A stretch of 64,000 bases of DNA. Source: Hydrogenophaga sp. BPS33 (GTDB lineage Bacteria; Pseudomonadota; Gammaproteobacteria; Burkholderiales; Burkholderiaceae_C). Positions within the stretch are counted from its first letter, which is position 1, and the number at the start of each line of letters is the position of its first letter. Shown one piece after another: positions 37,677 through 46,687 of the stretch. The translations under genes were made by a program, and so were the position numbers. The notes below the pieces were generated by a model that saw only the letters and a list, made by a program, of their open reading frames with translations, searched no databases and was not told where the DNA came from. The DNA is taken from the NCBI RefSeq assembly GCF_009859475.1, contig NZ_CP044549.1:3286001-3350000 (forward strand), in the 5' to 3' direction.

Positions 37677-37739
37677 GTATCCCGAAAGCGGGCATGGGGT
37701 CTGCCCATCGAGCGGGCAAGCTGCGATGATGGGACCACC

Positions 37740-38306
37740 ATGAACGCGCTCTTCAACCACCCCGCCATGCAAAGCCTGGTGCTGCCACCGCTGATGACGT
37801 GGCTCGCGGTCTGGCTGCTGCGCCGCGCAGCGGGTCCGCGCTGGGCACCGCTGGGCGCGGCCCTGGGCCTGCTGGCGGCACTGGCGTTGCTGCCGGGTTT
37901 CGACTGGCCGGCCTTGTCGCGCGTGCAGAAACTGCCCTGGGCCGTGCTCGGCGCAACGTTGGTGTCGGCGACCTGGCTGGCCTTGGCATCGGCCCCGGTC
38001 GGCAGCCGCCTGCGGGGTGTGGTCCTGTCGGCCTTGCTGACCGTGGCTGCACTGGGGCTTGCCGCCATGGGCGCGCTCGGTGGTTCCTTGCTGCTGGCGC
38101 AACTGGCGCTGATGGTGGCGGCCACCACGGCGGCGCTGGGTCTGTGGGTCTGGTGGCGCCCCGCATCGGGTTTGCGCGTCCCGCTCGCGGCCTTGCTGCC
38201 GGGCTTGGTGGCGGCGCTGCTTATCGCATCGTCCCTGTTCGGCGCACCTGGGAGCACCAGCGCGAGCGGCGAGGACGACGTTTACTACTCCCCGCAATGG
38301 AAATGA
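37740..38306 (+). CDS. Unknown polytopic membrane protein
   Basis: The 188-residue protein has about six hydrophobic helices (LPPLMTWLAVWLLRRAAG, LGAALGLLAALALLPG, VVLSALLTVAALGLAAMGAL and others) and a short polar tail (SGEDDVYYSPQWK). No family is recognised. It ends 9 bases before the RibD-like reductase gene, so the two are probably co-transcribed, and it starts 64 bases after an FNR-type box. Confidence 0.7.
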   Translation: MNALFNHPAMQSLVLPPLMTWLAVWLLRRAAGPRWAPLGAALGLLAALALLPGFDWPALSRVQKLPWAVLGATLVSATWLALASAPVGSRLRGVVLSALLTVAALGLAAMGALGGSLLLAQLALMVAATTAALGLWVWWRPASGLRVPLAALLPGLVAALLIASSLFGAPGSTSASGEDDVYYSPQWK

Positions 38307-38315
38307 GGTAACGGC

Positions 38316-39269
38316 ATGCCGATGGTGGTTCAGGAATGCGATGTGACGACGCTGGCGCCCAACGCCCCCAGCACCCCGCCTACCGTCGTGACCGATATTC
38401 CGCCCGACTGGCATGAGCTCTGGTCCCAAGTGCTGCAGGCGGCTGCGACCGCCAGCACGACCCGCCTGTTGAGCCATGCCAGCGGACGCGGCTGGGTTCT
38501 GTCGGGCCGGTGCAGCGAGCGCAGCGCAGCCTTGTTCGGCCTGTACAAACCCGTGCTCGATGCCCGCACGGCGCGCCGCCACGCGCCCTTGTCGATGCCC
38601 TGGGTGGTGGCGCAGATGGGGCAAAGCCTCGATGGTTTCGTGGCCACCTCGACGGGAGACTCCTACTACGTCAACGGCCCGCATGGGCTGCTGCACCTGC
38701 ACCGCCTGCGCGCTCTGTGCGACGCGGTGATCGTGGGCGCGGGCACGGTGGCAATCGACAATCCGCAACTCACCACGCGGCGTGTGCCCGGGCCACAACC
38801 GGTGCGGGTCGTGATGGACCCTTCGGCGCGGCTCGACGGGCAGTCCCGCGTGTTCCACGATGGCCAGGCACCCAGCCTCTGGCTCTGCGACACGCGCCAC
38901 GCAGCGCTGGCCCGTCGGCGCCTGGGCGCGTCAGCGCCCCACACCACCGAGGTGCTCGCGGTGGACGGCTTGCTCGACGGCACCGGCACCTGCCGGCCGG
39001 AGCGTGCCGTGGCTGCGCTCGGCCTGCGCGGGTTCTCGCTGCTCTTCGTGGAGGGCGGCGGCACGACCGTGTCGCGCTTCTTCAGGGCGGGCGTCATCGA
39101 CCGCCTGCACCTGGTCATCGCCCCGGTGCTGATCGGCAACGGCCGCCGCGGTCTGCAGGTGCCGGCGCACGAAGTCATGGCCGATTGCCCGCGTCCACGC
39201 GCACGCACCCTGGCCCTGGGCGAAGACATGTTGTGGGACCTGGCGCTGCGCCCGGGCGAGCTTCAGTGA
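38316..39269 (+). CDS. RibD-like pyrimidine reductase family protein
   Basis: The product has 317 residues. An N-terminal extension of about 90 residues (WHELWSQVLQAAA...) precedes a RibD C-terminal / dihydrofolate-reductase-like domain: VVAQMGQSLDGFVATSTGDS, AVIVGAGTVAIDNPQLTTRR, and the NADPH loop LLFVEGGGTTVSRFF followed by LVIAPVLIGNGRRGL. RibD-type domains reduce the ribosyl of a pyrimidine intermediate in flavin or deazaflavin synthesis. There is no deaminase domain, and no other riboflavin genes are nearby. Its 3' end overlaps that of the convergent methyltransferase by 7 bases; the neighbouring PTPS-like gene suggests a pterin-type pathway (inference). Confidence 0.88.
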   Translation: MPMVVQECDVTTLAPNAPSTPPTVVTDIPPDWHELWSQVLQAAATASTTRLLSHASGRGWVLSGRCSERSAALFGLYKPVLDARTARRHAPLSMPWVVAQMGQSLDGFVATSTGDSYYVNGPHGLLHLHRLRALCDAVIVGAGTVAIDNPQLTTRRVPGPQPVRVVMDPSARLDGQSRVFHDGQAPSLWLCDTRHAALARRRLGASAPHTTEVLAVDGLLDGTGTCRPERAVAALGLRGFSLLFVEGGGTTVSRFFRAGVIDRLHLVIAPVLIGNGRRGLQVPAHEVMADCPRPRARTLALGEDMLWDLALRPGELQ

Positions 39270-40108
39270 GGCGGCAGCGCGAGCAGGTCCACATGGCCCA
39301 CGCGCAGACAGCTCGCGCCGACCACGGACGCTCTTCTTTCGCGCCAGGCCCGTAGCAACGCGCTGGACTGGGGCCCTTGCTCACACGCAGCGGCTGCCAT
39401 GCCGTCGACCAAGGCGCGCTGCAGGCCGACGGCGGGTGCGCCCGCGCGGCCATCGATCCACCAGTCGCTCGGTGCGGTGAACACGCGGTAGCCGGCGTCG
39501 CGCAGCGCACGCCGGCAGACGCCGATCGCGTCAGCGCCCAGCGCGGGGCCAAACCCCTTGTCTCGCCGTTGGTGGGCGCGGAACAGCCGGGCCACCGTGG
39601 CGTCGCCCGGTTCTGGGGGTGACCAGACATGGCGGCCATCGACATTGAGCGTGAACAACACGGTTGCGCGCGCCGCCGCGATGTGGGCCAGCGCCTGCCG
39701 CAGCCAGGCCAGGCCCACCAGATCGAGCAACGCCGAGGCCGTGACCAGATGGGCCGCGTGCCAGGGCAAGCGGTCGACGTGCTGCGCCAGATCGGTCCGC
39801 TGCCGCACCGTGCGGGCCTGAAAACCCGGGCCCGACAGGGCCGGCGGCAGGCGCTGCAACAGCGCGGCGTCGTGGTCGAGCATCAACCACTCTTGCTCGC
39901 CGCCCAGCACGGGCGCCAGCCAGCGCAGATTCGCGCCGGTGCCGCAGGCCAGATCGATCACGCGCCACGGCACACCCTGCGGCGGCCGAAGCGCGCTCAA
40001 GCGGGTCGGCAAGCGCAGGCGGCCCGCTGCGCCATTTCGAGCTGCCGCGTCGAAAGGCTCTCTTTGCCGCAGCCAATCGGCGCTGAAGCTGGCCTTGGGG
40101 TCTTTCAT
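39263..40108 (-). CDS. SAM-dependent methyltransferase, last gene of the pterin-like operon
   Basis: This 281-residue class I methyltransferase has motif I VIDLACGTGANLRWLAP (about 58-74), an acidic residue after strand 2 (WLMLDHDAALL) and ASALLDLVGLAWLRQAL in the motif IV region. The N-terminus carries FSADWLRQREPFDAAARN. It begins by ATGA overlap with the glycosyltransferase gene stop. The acceptor is unknown; position suggests it modifies the product of the upstream glycosyltransferase and oxidoreductase. Confidence 0.85.
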   Translation of the reverse strand: MKDPKASFSADWLRQREPFDAAARNGAAGRLRLPTRLSALRPPQGVPWRVIDLACGTGANLRWLAPVLGGEQEWLMLDHDAALLQRLPPALSGPGFQARTVRQRTDLAQHVDRLPWHAAHLVTASALLDLVGLAWLRQALAHIAAARATVLFTLNVDGRHVWSPPEPGDATVARLFRAHQRRDKGFGPALGADAIGVCRRALRDAGYRVFTAPSDWWIDGRAGAPAVGLQRALVDGMAAAACEQGPQSSALLRAWRERRASVVGASCLRVGHVDLLALPPH

Positions 40109-41157
40109 GCCACCCCCTCCAGCACGGCCGCGAAGCGCGCTGCCTGTTGCGGCCATGTGGGCAACTGCCGGGCCGCTGCGCGGGCGCCTTCGGCCAGGTG
40201 CGCGCGCAGTCCGGCGTCGGTGATCACGCGTGCCAATGCCGCTTGCAAGGACAGCGCATCGCCGGCGGGCACCAGCAGGCCAGCAGCGCGAGGCAAGGTG
40301 TGGGCCAACGCGCCGCCATCGGTGCAGACCACCACAAGGCCATGGGCGATCGCCTCGGCCACCACCATGCCGTAGCCCTCGTACAGCGACGGCAGCACGA
40401 AAACATCGGCCGCGGCGTAGTGGGCGTGCAGGGCCGCAGCGGGCAGTTCGCCGTGCCAGACCACGCGCTCGCCCAGGGGCGCGGCCTGGGCTTGCACGCG
40501 CGCGGCGGTGCCTGGCGCCCGCGCGGTGCTGCCTACGAGATGCAGCACCCACGGCAAATGCACCAGCCCGGCCAGCGCTTCCAGCAGCACGGCGTGCCCT
40601 TTGCGCGGTGTGAGCGTGGCCACGCAAAGCAACTGGACCGGGCCACCTTCGTGGCGTGGCGCATGGCTCGGCGACACCGCATCGGTGCCCGGCTCCACCA
40701 CCGCGATGCGGTCCAAACGAACCCCCATGGCCGCCACGTCGTCCACCGTGCTGCGGCTGGTCACCACGACGTGCCGCGCGAGTTGCAAGGCCTGTGATTC
40801 ACGGGCCTGCAAACGGGAGCGTTCGTGCGCGTCCAACCCTGTCTCCAGGTGCAGAGGGTGGTGCACCAGCGCCACCCAGCGCAACCGTTGGGCATGAGGC
40901 TGCACCTGTTGCGCCAGGCCACCAAAGGCCAGGCCATCGGCGACCACCAGGGCGCCATCGGGCAAGGCCGCGATGCGGCCCGCCGCATGGGCGAGATCGG
41001 CGGCCTCTGCACGCGGCCAGCAGCCCTCGAGCGTGTGCACGTCCACCGTCCAGCCCGCCTCGCGCAAGGCCAGCACCAGCCGGCGGTCGTAGGTGTATCC
41101 ACCAGTTGGCGTGTTCCAGTCGCCCGGTATCAGGACATGGCAAGCCCGCTCGGCCAT
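40105..41157 (-). CDS. GT4-like glycosyltransferase
   Basis: The 350-residue GT-B enzyme has a glycine-rich N-terminal loop (HVLIPGDWNTPTGGYTYDRR), LLCVATLTPRKGHAVLLEAL at the domain junction and the donor-site E-x7-E pattern in PSLYEGYGMVVAEAIAHG. There is no membrane helix. It transfers a sugar from a nucleotide donor; acceptor and sugar are unknown. It starts 4 bases after the PTPS-like gene and overlaps the methyltransferase gene, so it is firmly part of this operon. Confidence 0.88.
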   Translation of the reverse strand: MAERACHVLIPGDWNTPTGGYTYDRRLVLALREAGWTVDVHTLEGCWPRAEAADLAHAAGRIAALPDGALVVADGLAFGGLAQQVQPHAQRLRWVALVHHPLHLETGLDAHERSRLQARESQALQLARHVVVTSRSTVDDVAAMGVRLDRIAVVEPGTDAVSPSHAPRHEGGPVQLLCVATLTPRKGHAVLLEALAGLVHLPWVLHLVGSTARAPGTAARVQAQAAPLGERVVWHGELPAAALHAHYAAADVFVLPSLYEGYGMVVAEAIAHGLVVVCTDGGALAHTLPRAAGLLVPAGDALSLQAALARVITDAGLRAHLAEGARAAARQLPTWPQQAARFAAVLEGVA

Positions 41158-41161
41158 CGGT

Positions 41162-41596
41162 TCAGGCGCCCGTGTGCGCCGGTAGCGCACCCTCGTGGGC
41201 CGCCCACGCCACGTGCGATTCGTGCAGCGTGACACGCATCTGTTGCAGGCCACTGGCCGTGGCCGTGGGCGCGGCGTGCGGTCCCATCGCGCCGGCGGCG
41301 ATGCGCGCGGCGATCCGGTCGAAGATCGCCCGCGCCAGAAATTCGGTCGTGGTATTGCGGCCTCGGAACTCAGGCACCTCGTCCAGGTTGCGGAAGTTGA
41401 GCGCGGCCAGTTCGTCGCGCAGCACCTGTGTGGCCAGGCCGATGTCGACCACGATGCCATCGGGGTCGAGCGCCTCGCGGCGCAGCTCCAGATCGACCAC
41501 GTAGGTCGCGCCATGCAGGCGTTGCGCGGGGCCGAACACCGCGCCCTGGAAGCTGTGGGCAATCATGAAATGGTCTCTGACGTTGACGGCGTACAT
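41162..41596 (-). CDS. PTPS/QueD-like protein with altered zinc and catalytic residues
   Basis: The 144-residue protein has the 6-pyruvoyl/6-carboxytetrahydropterin synthase fold pattern: DHFMIAHSF with His14, [26 protein letters not shown] and [11 protein letters not shown]. In true members the second zinc motif is HGH preceded by a catalytic Cys four residues before it; here His28 remains but the second His is Ala30 and the Cys position is Ala24. So only two of three usual zinc His are seen and the Cys is missing. It may bind a pterin or dihydroneopterin-like ligand with different chemistry. Confidence 0.82.
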   Translation of the reverse strand: MYAVNVRDHFMIAHSFQGAVFGPAQRLHGATYVVDLELRREALDPDGIVVDIGLATQVLRDELAALNFRNLDEVPEFRGRNTTTEFLARAIFDRIAARIAAGAMGPHAAPTATASGLQQMRVTLHESHVAWAAHEGALPAHTGA

Positions 41597-41603
41597 GGGG
41601 CTC

Positions 41604-42611
41604 TCAAGGTAGGGGTGGGTAATCGATGCGCTGGCACAGCGTCGCCGGTGCGCCAGAGCCGGCCAGGCGCTCCAGCACCTGCGGCAGTTCCGCGAACGGC
41701 GCGGTGTCGGTGATGAGACGGTCCAGCACCGGAGCGGTGAGCAGCGAAAGCGCCAGCTCCAGCCGCGTGCGGTGGCTCCAGCGCCCACGTTGCCGGGGCG
41801 CCACGTGGCCGACCTGCGAGCTCTTGAGCGTGAGCCGCTGCGAATGGAAGGCCTCGCCCAGCGGCACGCTGACGGCACGGCTGCCGTACCAGCTGAGTTC
41901 CAACACGGTGGCTTCGAATGCGGCCAGGTTCAGCGCGGTGGCCAGTCCGGCCGGCTGTCCGCTGGTGTGGATGACCAGATCGGCCGGCGTGCGCGCCTGT
42001 GCCGGCAGGGCGAAGTCCGCACCCAGCGCGGCGGCGATGCCGGCACGCGAAGGGTTGGTGTCCACCACCTGCACCGAGCCTTCGGGCAAGCGCGCGGCCA
42101 GCCAGGCCACCAGCAGACCCAGCGTGCCACCACCCACCACGGCAATGTGCTGACCGGGGCTGGGGTTGGCATCCCAAAGGGCGTTGATGGCGGTCTCCAT
42201 GTTCGCTGCCAGCACGGCGCGCGCGGCCGGCACGCCGTCGGGCAGCGGCACCACTGCGGTGGCCGGCACCTGGAACACGGTTTGGTGCGGGAACAGGCTG
42301 AACACGGTGCGCCCGAGCAGCTCGGGTTGCCCTGCCTCGACCACACCCACGTTCACGTAGCCATACTTCACCGCGCCGCCGAAGCTGCCGGCCTGGAACG
42401 GGCCGCGCATGCGCTCGAACTCGCTGGTGGGCACCTCGCCGCGAAACACCAGGCCTTCGGTGCCCCGGCTCACGGCGGTGTGCAGGGTGCGCACGCGGAC
42501 CTCGCCCTCGCCCAGGGCGGGCAGCGTTTCGGGGCGAATCTCGGCCCGGCCGGGCTCGACCACCCAACAGGCGTGGGCCAGCACTGCAGGGGCATCGTCG
42601 ACAAGGGTCAT
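41604..42611 (-). CDS. Zinc-type (MDR) dehydrogenase of the pterin-like operon
   Basis: This 335-residue medium-chain dehydrogenase/reductase has a GroES-like N-terminal half ([29 protein letters not shown]) and a Rossmann half with [19 protein letters not shown]. The catalytic-zinc Cys is replaced by Ser (AVSRGTE) and the structural-zinc cysteines are absent, as in bacteriochlorophyllide/threonine-dehydrogenase-like side branches of MDR. It is the first gene of the minus-strand operon, 7 bases before the PTPS-like gene, and is divergent from the phosphatidyltransferase gene. The substrate is unknown. Confidence 0.85.
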   Translation of the reverse strand: MTLVDDAPAVLAHACWVVEPGRAEIRPETLPALGEGEVRVRTLHTAVSRGTEGLVFRGEVPTSEFERMRGPFQAGSFGGAVKYGYVNVGVVEAGQPELLGRTVFSLFPHQTVFQVPATAVVPLPDGVPAARAVLAANMETAINALWDANPSPGQHIAVVGGGTLGLLVAWLAARLPEGSVQVVDTNPSRAGIAAALGADFALPAQARTPADLVIHTSGQPAGLATALNLAAFEATVLELSWYGSRAVSVPLGEAFHSQRLTLKSSQVGHVAPRQRGRWSHRTRLELALSLLTAPVLDRLITDTAPFAELPQVLERLAGSGAPATLCQRIDYPPLP

Positions 42612-42699
42612 GAACGAAAGGATGAAAGTGGTGTCGGAGCAGAAGAGCGTGCATGATCGCCGAGAACCCGGGGTCCGACCACGCACGGATGCAAAACCG

Positions 42700-43491
42700 A
42701 TGAAAACCGCCCGCCCAGCTCCAGCTTCTCACGACGCCCTTGCGCAGGTCTTCGGCGCACTGCGGCGCGACGCGGCGCGTGAGCTCATCGCCATGGGTGC
42801 GCTGGTATTGGCGCTCGCGTGGTTCCTGAGCGACATGGCGGGCCTGGGCGTGGACTACCGCCTCAAGGCTTTGCTGTGTTTTGCGGCCGGTGCCGCGCTG
42901 GTCTGGCGTGGTCTGCCCCACCATCCGCACCCGCGCTTCGGCCCGGCCAACCGCGTGACGCTGGCGCGCCTGGCCCTGATGGCCCTGGTCGCGGCCCTGA
43001 TCGGCGAAGCCCTGCCCCGCCCGCCCCTGAGCGCCACCTCTCCCGCCGTGTGGTGGCTGGTGGTCGTGGCCACGGCCACGGCGCTGCTCGATGCGGTGGA
43101 CGGCGCACTGGCGCGCCGCACCGGGCTGTCCAGCGTCTTCGGTGCACGCTTCGACATGGAGACCGACGCCGCCTTCACCCTCGTGCTCTGCGCGCTGGTG
43201 CTGCAGGCTGGCCAGGCGGGGCCCTGGGTGCTCGCCTCGGGCCTGATGCGCTATACCTTCGTGGCCGCGGCCCGGCATTGGCCGTGGCTGAGCGCGCCGC
43301 TGGCGCCGAGCAAGCGCCGCCAGACGGTGTGCGTGGTCCAGATCACGGTGCTGATCGTGTGCCTGGGCCCGATCGTGCCGCCGTGGCTGGCCAGCGCGCT
43401 GGCAGCACTCGGCCTCGCCTTGTTGACCCTCTCGTTCGCCACCGACGTGCGAACCCTGGCGCGCCTGCGCCCCACTCCCCTGGAGGCCTGA
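42700..43491 (+). CDS. CDP-alcohol phosphatidyltransferase
   Basis: The 263-residue integral membrane protein has the complete family motif D-x2-DG-x2-AR-x8-G-x3-D-x3-D: Asp131, Asp134, Asp152 and Asp156. About six membrane helices are seen. The enzyme joins a CDP-activated alcohol (often CDP-diacylglycerol) to another alcohol in the inner membrane. The ATG at 42700 is preferred; the open frame upstream overlaps the divergent MDR gene. The YceI gene starts 2 bases after its stop. A role in making a special phospholipid or lipid carrier for the neighbouring glycosyltransferase is plausible. Confidence 0.9.
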   Translation: MKTARPAPASHDALAQVFGALRRDAARELIAMGALVLALAWFLSDMAGLGVDYRLKALLCFAAGAALVWRGLPHHPHPRFGPANRVTLARLALMALVAALIGEALPRPPLSATSPAVWWLVVVATATALLDAVDGALARRTGLSSVFGARFDMETDAAFTLVLCALVLQAGQAGPWVLASGLMRYTFVAAARHWPWLSAPLAPSKRRQTVCVVQITVLIVCLGPIVPPWLASALAALGLALLTLSFATDVRTLARLRPTPLEA

Positions 43492-43493
43492 CC

Positions 43494-44093
43494 ATGCGAA
43501 TGCCGTTTCTCTCTACCGCCGCCCTGTCGCTGCTACTCGCCACGGGCACCCCGGCCCAGGCGCAGGCCGCGCGCTACCAGCTCGATCCGGACCACATCAC
43601 GATCGGCTTTCTGGTCGACCACATCGGCTACGCCAAGGTGCTCGGCATGTTCCGCGCGGCACGCGGCAGCTACCGCTTCGACGAGGCGAGCGCCACGCTG
43701 TCCGAAGTGCGCATCGAGGTCGAGTCCGCCAGCGTCTTCACCAACCAGCGCAAGCGCGACGACCACCTGAAAGGCCCCGACTTTCTCAACAGCGGCGAAT
43801 TCCCGCGCATGGTCTTCACCGCCAGCGGTGCCAAGCGCACGGGCGAGCGCACGTTCGAGATCGCCGGCCAGCTCGAACTGTTGGGCAAATCCTTGCCGCT
43901 GACGCTGCAGGCCACCTGGAACAAGAGCGCCGAATCGCCCATGGGCGGCCCGCTGAGCAAGCCCTACACGATGGGCGTCTCCGCCCGTGGCAGCTTCAAA
44001 CGCAGCGCCTATGGCATGAACTACGCGGTGGCCAACGGCTGGGTGGGCGACGAGGTGCCGCTGATCATCGAGTTCGAAGCGGTCCGTCAATGA
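43494..44093 (+). CDS. Periplasmic YceI family protein
   Basis: This 199-residue precursor has a signal peptide (MRMPFLSTAALSLLLATG..., cleavage near AQA-AR at 25). The mature part is the YceI lipocalin-like barrel: YQLDPDHITIGFLVDHIGYA, FDEASATLSEVRIEVESAS, DDHLKGPDFLNSGEFPRMVF and the late RSAYGMNYAV. YceI proteins bind isoprenoid or other long lipids. Here it could carry a lipid product of the phosphatidyltransferase encoded just before it (inference). Confidence 0.9.
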   Translation: MRMPFLSTAALSLLLATGTPAQAQAARYQLDPDHITIGFLVDHIGYAKVLGMFRAARGSYRFDEASATLSEVRIEVESASVFTNQRKRDDHLKGPDFLNSGEFPRMVFTASGAKRTGERTFEIAGQLELLGKSLPLTLQATWNKSAESPMGGPLSKPYTMGVSARGSFKRSAYGMNYAVANGWVGDEVPLIIEFEAVRQ

Positions 44094-44103
44094 GCCGCTT
44101 CGT

Positions 44104-45792
44104 GTGAGCACAGCCCCGCCATCGGTGCTCGGCTGGCTGTGGCGCTTCACCCTGGCGTTCGGGGTGCTGAACACGCTGCTGACCTTCGAAAACCGCTGGC
44201 CGGGTTTTGGCGTGCACGTCATGCCGCGCCTGTCGTTCGAGCTGTGCGTGGGCGTGGCGCTGCTGCTGGCCTGGGTGGCGTGGCGGGGAGCGCTGTCCGC
44301 GCGCGGTGCGACGGTGGCGACCCTCGGCTTCGTCGTGCTCGTCGCCGTGCGTTACGCCGACGTGACCGCGCCCGCGGTCCTGGGCCGCCCCGTCAACCTG
44401 TTTTGGGATGGACGCCATGGCGCCGAATTGCTGCGCCTTGCCGCGCAATCGTCTTCCACCGAGCAGTTGACCCTGGGGACGATCGCGCTGGTGCTGGGCA
44501 CCTTGCTGCTGTTCTTCACAACGCGTGCGGCCATTGCCCTGCTGGCCCGGTGTCTCCGCTGGAAGCCACCGCGTCCCTGGCTGTTGACCGCCGTGACGGC
44601 TCTGGCCTTGAGCTTTGCCGCTTACGCACCCGATAGGCGAGACACGCGCTGGTTTTTTTCCCTGCCGCTCACGCCCACGTTGTGGCACCAGGCTCACTTG
44701 CTGGCGGGCGCGTGGTGGCCGGCACACCGCGAGGCGGCGCTTGGCCCTGGCCCGGCATTCGACGGTGATTTGTCCGGTCTGGTGGGCGCGCAGAGTCCGG
44801 CGGACGTGCTGCTGGTGTTCGCCGAGTCGTACGGAGCCGTGACCTTCGACCATCCGGATCAAGCCACCGCATTGGCCGCTGCCCGCGCGGCCCTGGACAA
44901 CGCCATCCACCTCAGCGGACGCACTGTGGTGACGGGGCGCGTCACCGCACCTACCTTCGGCGGCGCGTCGTGGTTGTCGCATGCGGCGTTGCTCGCGGGC
45001 GTGGACACCTCCCAACCCGCCGACCACGACCTGCTGCTCGCCAGCCAACGGCCTACCCTGGTGAGCCACTTCGCACGCCATGGCTACCGCACGGTGGGCT
45101 GGATGCCCGGCCTCAAACGACCTTGGCCCGAGGGTGCTTTCTATGGATTCGAGCGCCTCGCCGACGATGCGGGCATCGGCTATCGCGGCCCGGACTTCGG
45201 CTACTGGCGCATTCCCGATCAGGCCGCAATGGCGCTGCTGCATGCGCAGGAACTCGGGCCGCCTCGTTCGTCGGCACAGCCGCGCTTCGTCTTCTTTCCG
45301 ACCACCAGCACCCACGCCCCGTTCTACCCACTCGCGCCGATCGCACCGGACTGGTCGCGCCTGAGTGGGCCCGATGCCTACACCCAGGCGCAAGTCCAGT
45401 CGGCACTGGCCCAGCCACCCTCGCCACAGCAGACCATGGCGCGCTACATCGACAGCTTGCGCTACCAACATGCGTGGATGGCGGACTTCCTCCAACACCA
45501 CGCGTCGCCTTCCCTGGTGATGGTGGTGCTGGGTGACCACCAGCCGCCCGCGCTGGTCAGCGGACCCAAGGCATCGTGGGACGTGCCAGTGCATGTGATC
45601 AGCGACAACCGGGCCTTGCTGCAACGCTTGCTGGGCAGCGGGTTCGTGCCCGGTCTGGTGCCGCCTCCACACGCGCTGGGGCCCCTGCATGCCCTGACGC
45701 CCATTCTTCTCAAAGCGTTCGAAGCGCCGAGCGCGCACGAGTCGACGGGGGTCGAACACGTCTCCACCTCAAGCGCTTCTCCCGGCTCCTGA
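44104..45792 (+). CDS. LTA-synthase-like membrane sulfatase-family protein
   Basis: The product has 562 residues with a GTG start 11 bases after the YceI gene. About five membrane helices fill the first 180 residues; the rest is a periplasmic alkaline-phosphatase-fold domain: DVLLVFAESYGAV, nucleophile-region PTFGGASWLSHAALLAGV, FGYWRIPDQAAM, VFFPTTSTHAPFY and VMVVLGDHQPPA. Family members move phosphoglycerol or phosphoethanolamine onto glycans or lipid A. The nucleophile is probably the Ser of GGAS. It would act on envelope polymers with groups from a phospholipid, which fits the phosphatidyltransferase in the same gene set. Confidence 0.85.
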   Translation: MSTAPPSVLGWLWRFTLAFGVLNTLLTFENRWPGFGVHVMPRLSFELCVGVALLLAWVAWRGALSARGATVATLGFVVLVAVRYADVTAPAVLGRPVNLFWDGRHGAELLRLAAQSSSTEQLTLGTIALVLGTLLLFFTTRAAIALLARCLRWKPPRPWLLTAVTALALSFAAYAPDRRDTRWFFSLPLTPTLWHQAHLLAGAWWPAHREAALGPGPAFDGDLSGLVGAQSPADVLLVFAESYGAVTFDHPDQATALAAARAALDNAIHLSGRTVVTGRVTAPTFGGASWLSHAALLAGVDTSQPADHDLLLASQRPTLVSHFARHGYRTVGWMPGLKRPWPEGAFYGFERLADDAGIGYRGPDFGYWRIPDQAAMALLHAQELGPPRSSAQPRFVFFPTTSTHAPFYPLAPIAPDWSRLSGPDAYTQAQVQSALAQPPSPQQTMARYIDSLRYQHAWMADFLQHHASPSLVMVVLGDHQPPALVSGPKASWDVPVHVISDNRALLQRLLGSGFVPGLVPPPHALGPLHALTPILLKAFEAPSAHESTGVEHVSTSSASPGS

Positions 45793-46569
45793 GCGCGCGT
45801 CGAGCCAGGCGTGCACGTCGCCCGAGGGCGCGTCGGCTGGCAGGTCGCGCAGCCACTGGCACATCGCGTGGGCAGAGCCGCCGTCGGAATCGAGCAAGCG
45901 CAGCCGTTCGCCGATGGACACCGCGTAGCGATAGCGGCCGGGGCCGGCCAGCCACTCCAGCCGGTCGATGCATCCGAGGGCGACATCGCGCACGGCGGGC
46001 AGGAACTCGAAGGACAACGCCGGCAGTGGCTGGCTCAAACCCCGCAGCACCTCCAGTTCGAAGCCCTCCACATCGATCTTCACGAAATCGGGAGTGCCGT
46101 AATGGGCGATCAACATGTCCAAGGTGCCGACCGCGACCAACGGCCCCTCGTGCCAGCGCACCCTCTGGAAGGACGGGGCGGCACCCGCGCGCCGCACGAA
46201 GTCGGTCGACAAAGTCGCCACCGTCGGCGTGCGCGGACTCGCCATCAAGCGCGCGTGTCCAGGCGCGCTGGCGAGCGCCTGGGGCAGCACGACCACCTGC
46301 ACATCGTCACCGAAACGGCGCTGCAGCAGGCGCACGAAATCCGCCTGGGGCTCCAGCGCGACCACGCGGGCGCCGAGCGCCCGAAACGCCGCCACACGAT
46401 TCCCTGCATGCGCTCCAACGTCAAACGCCAAACCACTTGCAGGCACAAAGCGCCGGTAGAAGCGCCGCAGTTGCGCGCCGCGCCAGGGGATGGCGCGGTA
46501 CACAAGCCAGGAGCGCAAGAGACCAAGTTGTCGGTCGCAGCGCAATCGAAGGGAGGAACCTCGGGACAT
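45769..46569 (-). CDS. FkbM-family methyltransferase
   Basis: The 266-residue protein has motif I LAFDVGAHAGNRVAAFRALG, acidic motif VVALEPQADFVRLLQRRFG and the FkbM-specific VKIDVEGFELEVLRGL. FkbM-type enzymes are O-methyltransferases acting on polyketides or sugars. The ATG at 46569 is preferred to one ten codons further up. It converges on the sulfatase-family gene with a 24-base overlap, so it could modify the same glycan. Confidence 0.88.
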   Translation of the reverse strand: MSRGSSLRLRCDRQLGLLRSWLVYRAIPWRGAQLRRFYRRFVPASGLAFDVGAHAGNRVAAFRALGARVVALEPQADFVRLLQRRFGDDVQVVVLPQALASAPGHARLMASPRTPTVATLSTDFVRRAGAAPSFQRVRWHEGPLVAVGTLDMLIAHYGTPDFVKIDVEGFELEVLRGLSQPLPALSFEFLPAVRDVALGCIDRLEWLAGPGRYRYAVSIGERLRLLDSDGGSAHAMCQWLRDLPADAPSGDVHAWLDARSGAGRSA

Positions 46570-46687
46570 CACGCTATTGTGCGAGGGGGAAACCGCCATC
46601 GGAGGTCATAGGAACTGCCGTGCAGGCGTTGTTACGCATTTGCCATTCAGTGTGCCGCAGACCCGGTCCACCCAGTGGAGGCCTCCC

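Noticed and set aside
44065..45759. Open frame antisense to the LTA-synthase-like gene
   Set aside because: Arg/Gln/His-rich shadow; the plus frame has membrane helices and sulfatase-fold motifs.
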